From assembly GCA_020059785.1 (NCBI GenBank), contig JAGVBL010000374.1, positions 1 through 7,179 on the forward strand: a stretch of 7,179 bases of DNA, given 5' to 3'. A program made the position numbers and the translations under genes. This DNA comes from Ignavibacteriales bacterium. Lineage in GTDB: Bacteria > Bacteroidota > Ignavibacteria > Ignavibacteriales > Melioribacteraceae. The notes beneath the pieces are model-generated. The model did not search any database. It was not told where the DNA came from and saw only the letters and a program-made list of their open reading frames with translations. Below, piece after piece: positions 1-6,394 of the stretch; position 1 is the first letter of the stretch, and the number at the start of each line of letters is the position of its first letter.

Positions 1-975
1 AAACAATACAACTATGGAATTTCGAAATGGGTTTCCCCAAAACGGACTCGGTCATATCCTTTCGAAAGAGTTTATAATTCTCTAAATGTCCCTAAAAGAA
101 TTACAGTAATTCCAATTATTAAAGATGAAGGGTCAAAAGGGGACCGTGACTTTATTCAATGGGATACAGTTTCATTAATGAGTCTTTTAGATGTCTATGT
201 TATCCTTGCTTATTACAATAACGCTGTCATCCATCCATCAAGACAAAACAAGATTACAGATCAAGAGTTTGATAACAACTATGTTAAAAATAAAATTTTA
301 GAAATCAGTAATTATCATAGCTCGGCATTGCATTGGAATTTGAAAGAAATAAATGATACTCTTCCGTCACTTATTGACATTGTTAAAGAAACATATAATC
401 GTCTTGAAAAAGAATTAAAAGTTTCGTTTCATAATTCGAGAGGAATACATCGCTTTAAAAGTCAATTTCAGAAAGGTGTAGCAGATTTTATGGCTACATC
501 AAGAAATAAAGCTAAGGAAGCCCAGAATAGGGAAAAGCAAACTCTACAGCCAAAAGAATTTTTATCGACACCAACAAAAGCAACTATCACAATCGAAAAC
601 TATCTTGGCGGCAAATACTACTTTACGACGGATGAAATTTCTATAGTTGATAAAAATTTATTTTTAATTGAGGGCAAACACTCAAGTAATTCAAAATTAC
701 CAAGTATAGGTGATATAAAAGATGGGCTGTTGAAAATGGTTTTGTATTGTAATTTAACTGATGTAAAAATAGAGGATACTGATTTCACTCCCAAGCCAGT
801 TTTAAAATTAACATCTACTAATATTTCTGGAAAGATAACTTCTCAAAGTTCGACTTCGGAAATAGAGAAATTTAAATCTACTGTTGGTTTTAGTGAAAAT
901 ATAATTGAGATTATTGATAGACTTTTTGTAGAAGCAAAAACAAACAATTTTGAAGTTATAATTGAAGGCGTTTGA
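1..975 (+). CDS. Probable type II restriction endonuclease, PD-(D/E)XK type (5' end outside window)
   Basis: The frame is open from base 1, so the gene starts left of the window; 324 residues are visible. The ATG at 178 is internal, because the codons before it read as normal protein (including SPKRTRSYPFERVY near visible residue 12). A likely PD-(D/E)XK nuclease core lies at visible residues 211-226: Asp211 or Asp217 in TTDEISIVD, a hydrophobic strand, then Glu224-Gly-Lys226. That Asp...Glu-X-Lys spacing is typical of metal-dependent restriction enzymes. The strongest support is context: the stop codon lies at the start of a D12-class adenine DNA methylase, the usual arrangement of a type II pair in which the nuclease cuts a site the methylase protects. 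I do not recognise the specific family or target sequence. It could instead be another methylase-linked protein, since the call rests on one short motif plus the neighbour. One 60-base line (721-780) has 18 G+C, lower than the dms genes. Confidence 0.6.
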   Translation, partial: KQYNYGISKWVSPKRTRSYPFERVYNSLNVPKRITVIPIIKDEGSKGDRDFIQWDTVSLMSLLDVYVILAYYNNAVIHPSRQNKITDQEFDNNYVKNKILEISNYHSSALHWNLKEINDTLPSLIDIVKETYNRLEKELKVSFHNSRGIHRFKSQFQKGVADFMATSRNKAKEAQNREKQTLQPKEFLSTPTKATITIENYLGGKYYFTTDEISIVDKNLFLIEGKHSSNSKLPSIGDIKDGLLKMVLYCNLTDVKIEDTDFTPKPVLKLTSTNISGKITSQSSTSEIEKFKSTVGFSENIIEIIDRLFVEAKTNNFEVIIEGV

Positions 976-977
976 AA

Positions 978-1841
978 ATGATTAAAAGCCCACTCAGATA
1001 TCCTGGCGGTAAAAGTAAGGCAATAGATTCGATTTCGAAATTAATACCTGATTTTAAAGAATTTCGAGAACCCTTTGTTGGAGGCGGTTCTGTTTTCGTT
1101 TATTTAAAACAAAAATTTCCTTTGAGAACTTTTTGGATAAATGATATTTACCAGAATCTATATCATTTTTGGAATGAGTGTAAAGAGAACCCGGACAAAC
1201 TTATTGAATCAATTCTTGAACTACGCTCTAATTATTCTGATGGTAAAGAATTATATAGGTTTTTATTAGACAATATAGAATCATTTGATAAAATAAAAAA
1301 AGCTGCAGCTTTTTTTATTTTTAATAGAATAACATTTTCCGGCACATCAGAAAGCGGGGGTTTTTCAAATGCTGCTTTCCATAAAAGGTTCACCGAATCA
1401 AGTATCGAAAGAGTTAAAGCTCTTTCAAAGATTTTGATGAATACTAAAATTTCTAATCTTGATTATGAAGAAGTAATATTAGCTGATGGCAAGGATGTGT
1501 TTTTATTTCTTGACCCACCTTATTATTCTGCAACAAAATCTGCTTTATATGGCAAAAATGGTGATCTACATAAAAAGTTCGACCACGAAAGATTTGCAAA
1601 CGTGATGAAGCAAACCAAACATAAATGGTTAATTACTTATGATGACAGTGAGTATATAAGAAGCCTCTTTTCATTTGCCCAAATTATAACTTGGGACTTA
1701 ACTTATGGAATGCGTAATGTAAAAAAGGATTCTAGTCAACTTGGGAGAGAATTATTTATTTTTAATTTCTCGCATGATGAAAAATATTCACAACAGTATA
1801 GTTTTTTCTCATCCCCAGAGGTTATATCACACAATCCTTGA
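978..1841 (+). CDS. D12-class (Dam-like) adenine-N6 DNA methyltransferase
   Basis: This 287-residue protein should transfer a methyl group from SAM to adenine N6 in a specific DNA site, protecting it from the upstream nuclease. Motifs follow the D12 (alpha-class) order: RYPGGK at 7-12 (motif X), EPFVGGGS at 31-38 (motif I, SAM binding), Asp56 in WINDIY, a central target-recognition region around 115-145 (NRITFSGTSESGGFS), and the catalytic DPPY at 179-182. Length is normal for Dam-like enzymes (E. coli Dam has 278 residues). The ATG at 978 is preferred; a TTG at 972 would add two residues (Met-Lys) and overlap the upstream stop. GAAGGCG at 964-970 is a weak ribosome site 7 bases before the ATG. 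Only two bases separate the genes, implying co-transcription and possible translational coupling. GATC is the commonest target in the class, but the sequence here does not fix the specificity. Confidence 0.93.
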   Translation: MIKSPLRYPGGKSKAIDSISKLIPDFKEFREPFVGGGSVFVYLKQKFPLRTFWINDIYQNLYHFWNECKENPDKLIESILELRSNYSDGKELYRFLLDNIESFDKIKKAAAFFIFNRITFSGTSESGGFSNAAFHKRFTESSIERVKALSKILMNTKISNLDYEEVILADGKDVFLFLDPPYYSATKSALYGKNGDLHKKFDHERFANVMKQTKHKWLITYDDSEYIRSLFSFAQIITWDLTYGMRNVKKDSSQLGRELFIFNFSHDEKYSQQYSFFSSPEVISHNP

Positions 1842-1871
1842 TAATAAAATCAAAAACTTTTATTTGTTTTT

Positions 1872-1898
1872 TTGAAATACAAATATTGTATATAAAAT
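1872..1898 (+). promoter_or_regulatory. Weak candidate promoter for the dmsBC cluster
   Basis: The 72-base gap before dmsB holds TTGAAA (1872-1877) and TAAAAT (1893-1898), each a five-of-six match to the sigma-70 boxes. The spacer is 15 bases, shorter than the usual 17, and it would leave a leader of only about 10 bases. The gap is so AT-rich that chance matches are expected. No clear Bacteroidota-type TTTG / TAnnTTTG pair at the right spacing was found. Some promoter here is plausible because the base composition and function change across this gap. Confidence 0.22.
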
Positions 1899-1913
1899 AA
1901 TTTCCTTAGATAA

Positions 1914-2531
1914 ATGAAAAAACAGTGTGCATTCTATATCGATACAAGTAGATGCTCGGGTTGCAAAGCTTGTCAGGCAGCATGCAGCGATAAGCACGAT
2001 ACAGGCAACGGAATTTTGTGGCGAAGAGTATATGAAATAAGTGGCGGCAACTGGATTCAAGAGGGAAATGCGTGGATTCATAAAGTGTATGCTTATAACA
2101 TATCTATGGCGTGCAACCATTGCGAAGATCCTATTTGTGTTAAGACCTGTCCGACCAAAGCAATGTATAAGCGGAAAGACGGAATTGTTCTGATTGATGA
2201 TAAGAAATGCATCGGATGCAGATATTGCGAGTGGGCGTGCCCTTACGGTTCACCTCAATATAATTCTGATAAAGGTGTAATGACCAAGTGCACACTATGT
2301 TACGATTATATTGACGAGGGAAAAAATCCTTCTTGTGTTGATGCTTGCCCGATGCGCGTTCTGGAATTCGGGGAATTGAAACAGTTGAGAAAAAAGCATG
2401 GTGATATTGCGGAAATATATCCGCTTCCTGATAAAAACGTAACAAAACCGGCAGTTGTAATTACTCCTCATAAAGATTCGATTAACAAATCCGGCAATCT
2501 TCTTGCAGTTGCTAACAAGGAGGAAGTATAG
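1914..2531 (+). CDS. dmsB: DmsB-like four-[4Fe-4S] electron-transfer subunit
   Basis: This 205-residue protein is the iron-sulfur electron-transfer subunit of a DMSO-reductase-like (CISM) complex. It would pass electrons between the membrane anchor and a molybdopterin catalytic subunit. Sixteen cysteines form four ferredoxin clusters: C14/C17/C20/C24, C67/C70/C75/C79, C99/C102/C105/C109 and C126/C129/C141/C145. Length and cysteine layout match E. coli DmsB, and CACNHC-like spacing with DPICVKTCPTKAM is typical of the family. There is no signal peptide, as expected for a subunit that is exported, if at all, with a Tat-bearing partner. The ATG at 1914 has no obvious Shine-Dalgarno. The stop abuts the dmsC start. 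The catalytic gene dmsA, normally just upstream, is absent. Related subunits such as PsrB, PhsB or TtrB remain possible, but a DmsC-type anchor next door favours DmsB. One 60-base line (2101-2160) has about 27 G+C, above the upstream restriction genes. Confidence 0.92.
   Translation: MKKQCAFYIDTSRCSGCKACQAACSDKHDTGNGILWRRVYEISGGNWIQEGNAWIHKVYAYNISMACNHCEDPICVKTCPTKAMYKRKDGIVLIDDKKCIGCRYCEWACPYGSPQYNSDKGVMTKCTLCYDYIDEGKNPSCVDACPMRVLEFGELKQLRKKHGDIAEIYPLPDKNVTKPAVVITPHKDSINKSGNLLAVANKEEV
2517..2523 (+). promoter_or_regulatory. Strong Shine-Dalgarno for dmsC inside the end of dmsB
   Basis: AAGGAGG lies 8 bases before the dmsC ATG at 2532 and overlaps the last codons of dmsB. It is a full match to the anti-Shine-Dalgarno core and settles the dmsC start. 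It contrasts with dmsB itself, which has no visible ribosome site. Confidence 0.8.
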
Positions 2532-3446
2532 ATGGACTTCTCGGAATGGCCTCTAATACTTTTCACGCTGATGATACAAATGTCGGTCGGTACATTTTTA
2601 TTCCTCGGCATTTTGCACGATGTTGCTTTTGTAAGACTGGAGGAGAGAGTTTTTTCTGAAGTCGGTAATCACTTGCTTAAGTTAATTGCCTTCATTCTCT
2701 TCATTGCATTTATTGTTGCATCTTTTCATCTTGGAAATCCTGTCAATGCAGTTAATTCTCTGAACAATTTAGAATCATCATGGTTAAGCAGGGAAATATT
2801 GTCAATTATTTTATTTACAATAAGCGGCGGAATATTTCTATTTATTTATAAAAAGTACAGTAGAAATAAAAAGTTGGTTTTTACATTTGCATTATTTACA
2901 ACTTTATTAGGATTCATAGCAATTGCCTCAATGTCTATGATTTACATGCTCAAGACAGTTCCTGTATGGAATAACGTATTTACACCGATATCATTTTATT
3001 TGTCTGCTTTATTACTGGGGAGCGGAGTTATGTTTTATTCGTTAATAAGAATTATGAGGAGAAGATTTTTTTTAACTGCCCTGGATGAGTCGTCGGGAGA
3101 AAAACTGAATTATACATTAAACTTTCTTCTCGTTGTAATAACTTTTTTATTATTTCTGAATCTTACTATAACATTCATACAGATTATTTTTTTAGGATCA
3201 GGTAACGATCCTTTGAAAGCCGGTTACAATTTACTAATTGAGGAGAACCTATTCTTTATAATAGTAAAAGTGATTTTGTTAATAATTGTATTAACACTTT
3301 CGTTTCTAATTATAAAGCATTACCGTTTAAACAAAAGTTTGTTTGAGCTTTACAAATATTCAACCCTCTATTTTATTCTGATATTAATAATTGAACTAAT
3401 TGGGCGATATCTTTTCTATGCAAGCTATCATAGAATAGGAGTTTAG
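2532..3446 (+). CDS. dmsC: DmsC-like quinol-oxidising membrane anchor subunit
   Basis: This 304-residue integral membrane protein would anchor the DmsB-type subunit and draw electrons from the quinone pool. About eight hydrophobic helices are visible, near residues 7-28, 46-67, 88-106, 115-139, 151-172, 194-221, 237-262 and 276-296. Family signatures are present: the opening EWPLILFTLMIQMSVGTF (residues 5-22), FHLGNP (65-70) followed by SSWLSREIL (82-90), and the closing ELIGRYLFY (288-296). Length is close to E. coli DmsC (287). The start codon directly follows the dmsB stop and has a strong AAGGAGG site. The protein carries no heme-ligand-rich pattern that would suggest an NrfD or cytochrome b type anchor instead. 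The next gene begins six bases after its stop, so dmsB, dmsC and the Memo gene are probably one transcript. Confidence 0.9.
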   Translation: MDFSEWPLILFTLMIQMSVGTFLFLGILHDVAFVRLEERVFSEVGNHLLKLIAFILFIAFIVASFHLGNPVNAVNSLNNLESSWLSREILSIILFTISGGIFLFIYKKYSRNKKLVFTFALFTTLLGFIAIASMSMIYMLKTVPVWNNVFTPISFYLSALLLGSGVMFYSLIRIMRRRFFLTALDESSGEKLNYTLNFLLVVITFLLFLNLTITFIQIIFLGSGNDPLKAGYNLLIEENLFFIIVKVILLIIVLTLSFLIIKHYRLNKSLFELYKYSTLYFILILIIELIGRYLFYASYHRIGV

Positions 3447-3452
3447 ATAAAA

Positions 3453-4526
3453 ATGATGATAAAAAATAGCCATAGAGCGTTTTTATTAACTTTTATAGCT
3501 CTTCTCTCCTCGCTCTGCTCTATATACTCGCAGTCATTGCGTCCTATTCGCGATGATGTAGGTTTCTGCTGGAATGCCGAAGAGATGAATTTATTTATGA
3601 ATTATTTAGCGAGTGAAGTTAAAGTTGAAAAATCTACCGGTAAATTAATCGGCGGAATTTCTGTACACGATGATTATCTCTATGCCGGTAAAATATATTA
3701 TCCATTGTTTAGTCAGATAAGAGCTAAAGAAGTTGTTATATTCGGAGTAACTCATGGAGCTGTCCGTAAAGAATTGAATGATCCTAAAAATGTTTTGATA
3801 TTGGATGAACACGAGAAATGGATTGGCCCTTATGGTAACGTTGAGATTTCTCCTTTGCGCGAGATAATCAAAAATAAACTTGATAAGAATTACATAATGG
3901 TCAGTAATAAAGCTCATCAGATTGAACACTCAATTGAAGCATTGATACCGTTCCTTCAGTATTATAATCGTGATATTAAGATTATTCCTATTATGGTAAC
4001 TCAAATGCCATTTGAAATGATGGAAGATGCAAGCAAAAAACTTGCCTCGTTAATTCTTGATTATATTAAAGAGAATAAATTGGAGGTTGGTAAAGATATT
4101 TTCTTCTTGATTTCAAATGACGCCAATCATTACGGCGAGGATTTTAATAATTCACCTTATGGACTTGAAGCCAATGCTCATAAAACTGCAACAGACAATG
4201 ATAGAAGAATTATCAGTGAAAATTTATCCGGGGAAATAAAAGCAGAGCGCATTGTTAATCTTACTAAAGAATTATGGCCGGATCCAGAAGGGAAAAGGAA
4301 TATTCCTGTCTGGTGCGGAAGGTATCCAATAGTATTCGGGTTATTAACTATCAAAGAAATTGCTGGTAAAGTTTATGGCGAATCGGTTAATGGTGAATTG
4401 TTCGGTTACTCGGACACCTTCACAGAAAAAGTTCTTCCATTTAATAACTCCAGTATGGGACTAACCGCACCGTTTTCATACCGACACTGGTGCGGGTGGT
4501 TTACACTTGGATTGTTCGTTGAATAA
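3453..4526 (+). CDS. amrB: Exported Memo / AmmeMemoRadiSam protein B family protein
   Basis: This 357-residue protein belongs to the Memo family (AmrB), a metal-binding fold related to extradiol dioxygenases. Human MEMO1 binds metal through His49, His81 and Cys244; likely equivalents are His72 (VHDDYLYAG), His101 (FGVTHG) and Cys288 (WCGRYPI). Other family marks are EHSIEALIPFLQYY at 158-171, IIPIMV at 177-182 and SNDANHYG at 221-228. Residues 1-27 form a signal peptide (positive start, hydrophobic LLTFIALLSSLCSIYS, likely cut near Ser26-Gln27), so it should act outside the cytoplasm, unlike typical Memo proteins. The usual PHAGY motif is changed to VHDDY. AGGAG at 3437-3441 favours the first of two adjacent ATG codons. 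It follows dmsC by six bases. The AMMECR1 and radical-SAM partners are not in the window. The biochemical role is unknown; a redox or metal role with DmsBC is inference. Confidence 0.85.
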   Translation: MMIKNSHRAFLLTFIALLSSLCSIYSQSLRPIRDDVGFCWNAEEMNLFMNYLASEVKVEKSTGKLIGGISVHDDYLYAGKIYYPLFSQIRAKEVVIFGVTHGAVRKELNDPKNVLILDEHEKWIGPYGNVEISPLREIIKNKLDKNYIMVSNKAHQIEHSIEALIPFLQYYNRDIKIIPIMVTQMPFEMMEDASKKLASLILDYIKENKLEVGKDIFFLISNDANHYGEDFNNSPYGLEANAHKTATDNDRRIISENLSGEIKAERIVNLTKELWPDPEGKRNIPVWCGRYPIVFGLLTIKEIAGKVYGESVNGELFGYSDTFTEKVLPFNNSSMGLTAPFSYRHWCGWFTLGLFVE

Positions 4527-4640
4527 ATGAAATTAAATAAATTACAAAAACCAAATAGCAAGAAACAAACAAATCATAAAAAGAAAGCATCAAATTCCAA
4601 TACTGTAATTAGGTTTGAAAACAGCTATTGGGTAAAATGA
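4527..4640 (+). CDS. Possible small basic protein, 37 residues
   Basis: An ATG begins on the base after the Memo stop (TAAATG), giving 37 codons ending in TGA. The first two thirds are rich in Lys, Asn and Gln (for example KKQTNHKKKAS), and the tail reads NTVIRFENSYWVK. There is no cysteine, membrane segment or signal peptide, and no recognised family. Abutting start and stop codons permit translational coupling to the Memo gene. Against it, AT-rich intergenic DNA readily gives Lys/Asn-rich frames of this size. It is listed because it fills most of the 147-base gap before the methyltransferase. Confidence 0.25.
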   Translation: MKLNKLQKPNSKKQTNHKKKASNSNTVIRFENSYWVK

Positions 4641-4673
4641 AAAAATAATTAAATTGTATTAAGTTTGGTAAGC

Positions 4674-5318
4674 ATGAATCCATGGCAGCAAATACCTTCT
4701 AATGAGTACGAAGCTCATATGTCCGCACCTCATGTTCAGCAGCTTCAGATCCTTAATGAAATATTCCGCAAGGTTCTTGATCAGTTTAATCCCAGATCAA
4801 TATGTGTTCTAGGATGTACAAACGGAAACGGATTTGAGCATTTAATTGGAAGAGAAACCGAAACAATTCTGGGTGTGGATATTAATTACAAATATCTTGC
4901 CGAGTGCCGTGCATGGTTTGCAGAGGATTTACCCGCTCTAAATCTTGTATGTGCTAATATTGATGAGTTTGAAATGTCCAATTCCAATCTTGATCTTATT
5001 CATGCGGCATTGATTTTTGAATATATTGATGTAAAGAGAGCAATTCATAAAGTTTCTAATTGGTTAAGATATGGTGGAATATTGAGTGTTGTACTTCAAC
5101 TGAATAGCGAAACATCAGAACCCGTATCGGAAACACCTTATGAATCGATTAAAAATCTCAGCTCCATAATTAAATTGGTTGATGAAAGAAATTTTGTTTA
5201 TACGGCAGAGAAGTCCGGATTGAAGGAGATTTACTCGACTCAGATTAACCTGCAGAAGGGGAAGAAATTCTACGTCGGTTATTTTAAGAAGATGGAAATA
5301 TTTAAGATAATTTCTTAG
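4674..5318 (+). CDS. Class I SAM-dependent methyltransferase, substrate unknown
   Basis: This 214-residue protein has a Rossmann-type methyltransferase fold. Motif I is VLGCTNGNGFEHL at 45-57 (Gly-rich SAM loop), the acidic ribose-binding Asp69 is in GVDIN, the Asp/aromatic strand LDLIHAALIFEYID is at 106-119, and LRYGGILSVV at 131-140 matches the usual LKPGG turn. The N-terminal NPWQQIPSNEYEAHM resembles a known uncharacterised methyltransferase group with a W-x-x-IP...YEAHM opening. There is no signal peptide, so it is cytoplasmic. The ATG at 4674 is chosen over a TTG at 4665, which would add three residues (Met-Val-Ser); neither has a good ribosome site. It lies 147 bases after the Memo gene on the same strand, so membership of that operon is uncertain. 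Its substrate (small molecule, protein or RNA) cannot be told from the sequence. Confidence 0.85.
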   Translation: MNPWQQIPSNEYEAHMSAPHVQQLQILNEIFRKVLDQFNPRSICVLGCTNGNGFEHLIGRETETILGVDINYKYLAECRAWFAEDLPALNLVCANIDEFEMSNSNLDLIHAALIFEYIDVKRAIHKVSNWLRYGGILSVVLQLNSETSEPVSETPYESIKNLSSIIKLVDERNFVYTAEKSGLKEIYSTQINLQKGKKFYVGYFKKMEIFKIIS

Positions 5319-5340
5319 TTAATACTAATTATAAAGATTA

Positions 5341-5423
5341 ACTCGCAGAGATCGCGGAGAATTCGCAGAGCACGCAGAGTTTTTTCCTTGCGATCTCTAT
5401 TTTTATGCTTTGCGAACTTTGCG
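5341..5423. repeat. CGCAGAG heptamer repeat with inverted arms
   Basis: The + strand carries CGCAGAG at 5344, CGCGGAG at 5353 and CGCAGAG at 5364 and 5373 (start spacing 9, 11, 9). After a T-rich centre come inverted copies: CCTTGCG at 5386 and CTTTGCG at 5408 and 5417. AGAGATCGC (5347-5355) is perfectly complementary to GCGATCTCT (5390-5398), a 9-base stem with a 34-base loop, followed by five T at 5400-5404. It fills the gap between two convergent genes. Similar CGCAGAG-rich elements occur between genes in many Bacteroidota-like genomes. It could act as a weak terminator for the + strand gene, but the large loop makes this doubtful. Confidence 0.75.
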
Positions 5424-5439
5424 TGATTTTATTTTAAAA

Positions 5440-6309
5440 TTATTGAAGCAATTTACTAGCAAGTCCCTCAAAGTCATCCATTTTTTTTGAGCCTTCGACA
5501 AAAATCATTTCATTATTGTTAAGCATTTTTACCAGAAAGGTGTTATTCCCGCTCTCGCTTTTTGAATATTTAGTAGAAGGATTTATTTCTATACCCGCTC
5601 GCTTCAAAAAAGTATTCACGTCGGAACCGGAATGGAATTTAATCTGAGCGATATTAACATCACCCCCGTCAAGCTTAGCGGGAAGCATACATACTTCAAA
5701 CTCACCCAGCCCGTCAAAATAGTCATACCATTCCATCATTCCGTTTTGAACGCCTAAAATTCCCTTAAAATATTTTATTTGATCTTTCTGCTCACTTAAT
5801 AATTTACTGTTGAATAACCGGGGAGGCGAAAAATCATTTCCGGAAATTTTACCGGTAACTTGATTAAATATTTTATTCGATGTTTCCATTTCCTCTTTGC
5901 TTCCGTTTGCATTAATTATAGAAATGTAATAACAATCTATTGCGCATTGTATCTGATACTGTGTTTTGCAGCTATACTTAACCGATTTCACCTTGTCCTC
6001 ACATTTGTAATGCGAAACGGAATATATGCCGAACGCAGATGCCGGGCTATTCATTTTATATATCTCAACCTTGAAATTCAGTCCGTTGATACTAAACTCT
6101 TGTAGCAAGAGCTTATCAAAACCGTATTCAAGAAATATATCTGCTCCGCCGTTTATGTATCCCCACAAACCGCTACCATCAAAAGACTGCTCGCGTGTTA
6201 TCTTCAAACCGGTAATATCAGATTCCATTAATTTAGGAATCTCTTGCTGCTGTGAAAATAGCAACCCGTTAATAATGAAGAGTATTAAAGTGATTTTAAT
6301 TTGTTTCAT
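5440..6309 (-). CDS. Exported DUF6599-family protein
   Basis: This 289-residue protein matches the DUF6599 family, whose function is not known. The family-like core is LWGYINGGADIFLEYGFDKL at 48-67, followed by VEIYKMNSPASAFGIYS at 81-97. Residues 1-20 form a signal peptide (MKQIKI, then hydrophobic TLILFIINGLLFS, likely cut before Gln20), so the mature protein is probably periplasmic or surface-exposed. Four cysteines cluster at C103, C114, C122 and C126; they may form disulfides after export or bind a metal. The start at 6309 is supported by GAGGTG (complement of 6317-6322) seven bases upstream. It lies 85 bases downstream of the DUF362 gene on the same strand, so the two may be co-transcribed. 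It converges on the methyltransferase gene across a repeat. Confidence 0.82.
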   Translation of the reverse strand: MKQIKITLILFIINGLLFSQQQEIPKLMESDITGLKITREQSFDGSGLWGYINGGADIFLEYGFDKLLLQEFSINGLNFKVEIYKMNSPASAFGIYSVSHYKCEDKVKSVKYSCKTQYQIQCAIDCYYISIINANGSKEEMETSNKIFNQVTGKISGNDFSPPRLFNSKLLSEQKDQIKYFKGILGVQNGMMEWYDYFDGLGEFEVCMLPAKLDGGDVNIAQIKFHSGSDVNTFLKRAGIEINPSTKYSKSESGNNTFLVKMLNNNEMIFVEGSKKMDDFEGLASKLLQ

Positions 6310-6316
6310 ACAAAAA

Positions 6317-6322
6317 CACCTC
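6317..6322 (-). promoter_or_regulatory. Ribosome binding site of the DUF6599 gene
   Basis: Read on the - strand this is GAGGTG, placed seven bases before the ATG at 6309. It supports that start and shows that at least some genes here use Shine-Dalgarno initiation. Confidence 0.6.
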
Positions 6323-6332
6323 GTTTAATAGA

Positions 6333-6378
6333 ACGCGGAATACGCGGATTTAATTTGATCAGCGCGGATAATGATCAA
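6333..6378. repeat. Short CGCGGA repeat with flanking GATC arms
   Basis: CGCGGA occurs at 6334, 6343 and 6363 (start spacing 9 and 20). The third copy lies between TTGATC (6355-6360) and GATCAA (6373-6378), a 6-base inverted repeat around a 12-base centre. The element fills most of the 85-base gap between the DUF362 and DUF6599 genes. It shares the 9-base phasing and CGCGG core of the 5341-5423 element but has a different sequence, so it may belong to a related repeat class. Confidence 0.6.
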
Positions 6379-6394
6379 TAAAAAAATCGGCATT

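Noticed and set aside
972..977. TTG start for the DNA methylase
   Set aside because: The ATG at 978 adds no overlap, is a stronger start codon and places the first conserved motif at the usual distance from the N-terminus.
1838..1853. TTGAT-N6-ATCAA, resembling an FNR/CRP-family operator upstream of dmsB
   Set aside because: The FNR consensus has four bases between the half sites and this has six. It also overlaps the methylase stop codon in very AT-rich DNA, so a chance palindrome is likely.
1850..1875. Possible terminator after the methylase (TCAAAAAC ... GTTTTTTTGA with T run)
   Set aside because: The stem is nearly all A-T with unequal arms and would be too weak for a convincing intrinsic terminator.
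1860..2120. Minus-strand open frame of 86 codons
   Set aside because: It lies largely antisense to dmsB, whose cysteine pattern is unambiguous; the translated frame shows no domain.
2140..2445. Minus-strand open frame of 101 codons inside dmsB
   Set aside because: Entirely antisense to the ferredoxin domains and without recognisable features.
3645..3929. Minus-strand open frame of 94 codons inside the Memo gene
   Set aside because: Antisense to conserved Memo motifs; no family resemblance.
5341..5423. CRISPR-like array
   Set aside because: Repeat units are only seven bases with 2-4 base gaps and mirrored copies; there are no spacers of CRISPR length and no cas genes.
5860..6328. Two overlapping plus-strand open frames (5860-6105 and 6026-6328)
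   Set aside because: Both are antisense to the DUF6599 gene, which has a signal peptide, ribosome site and family motifs.
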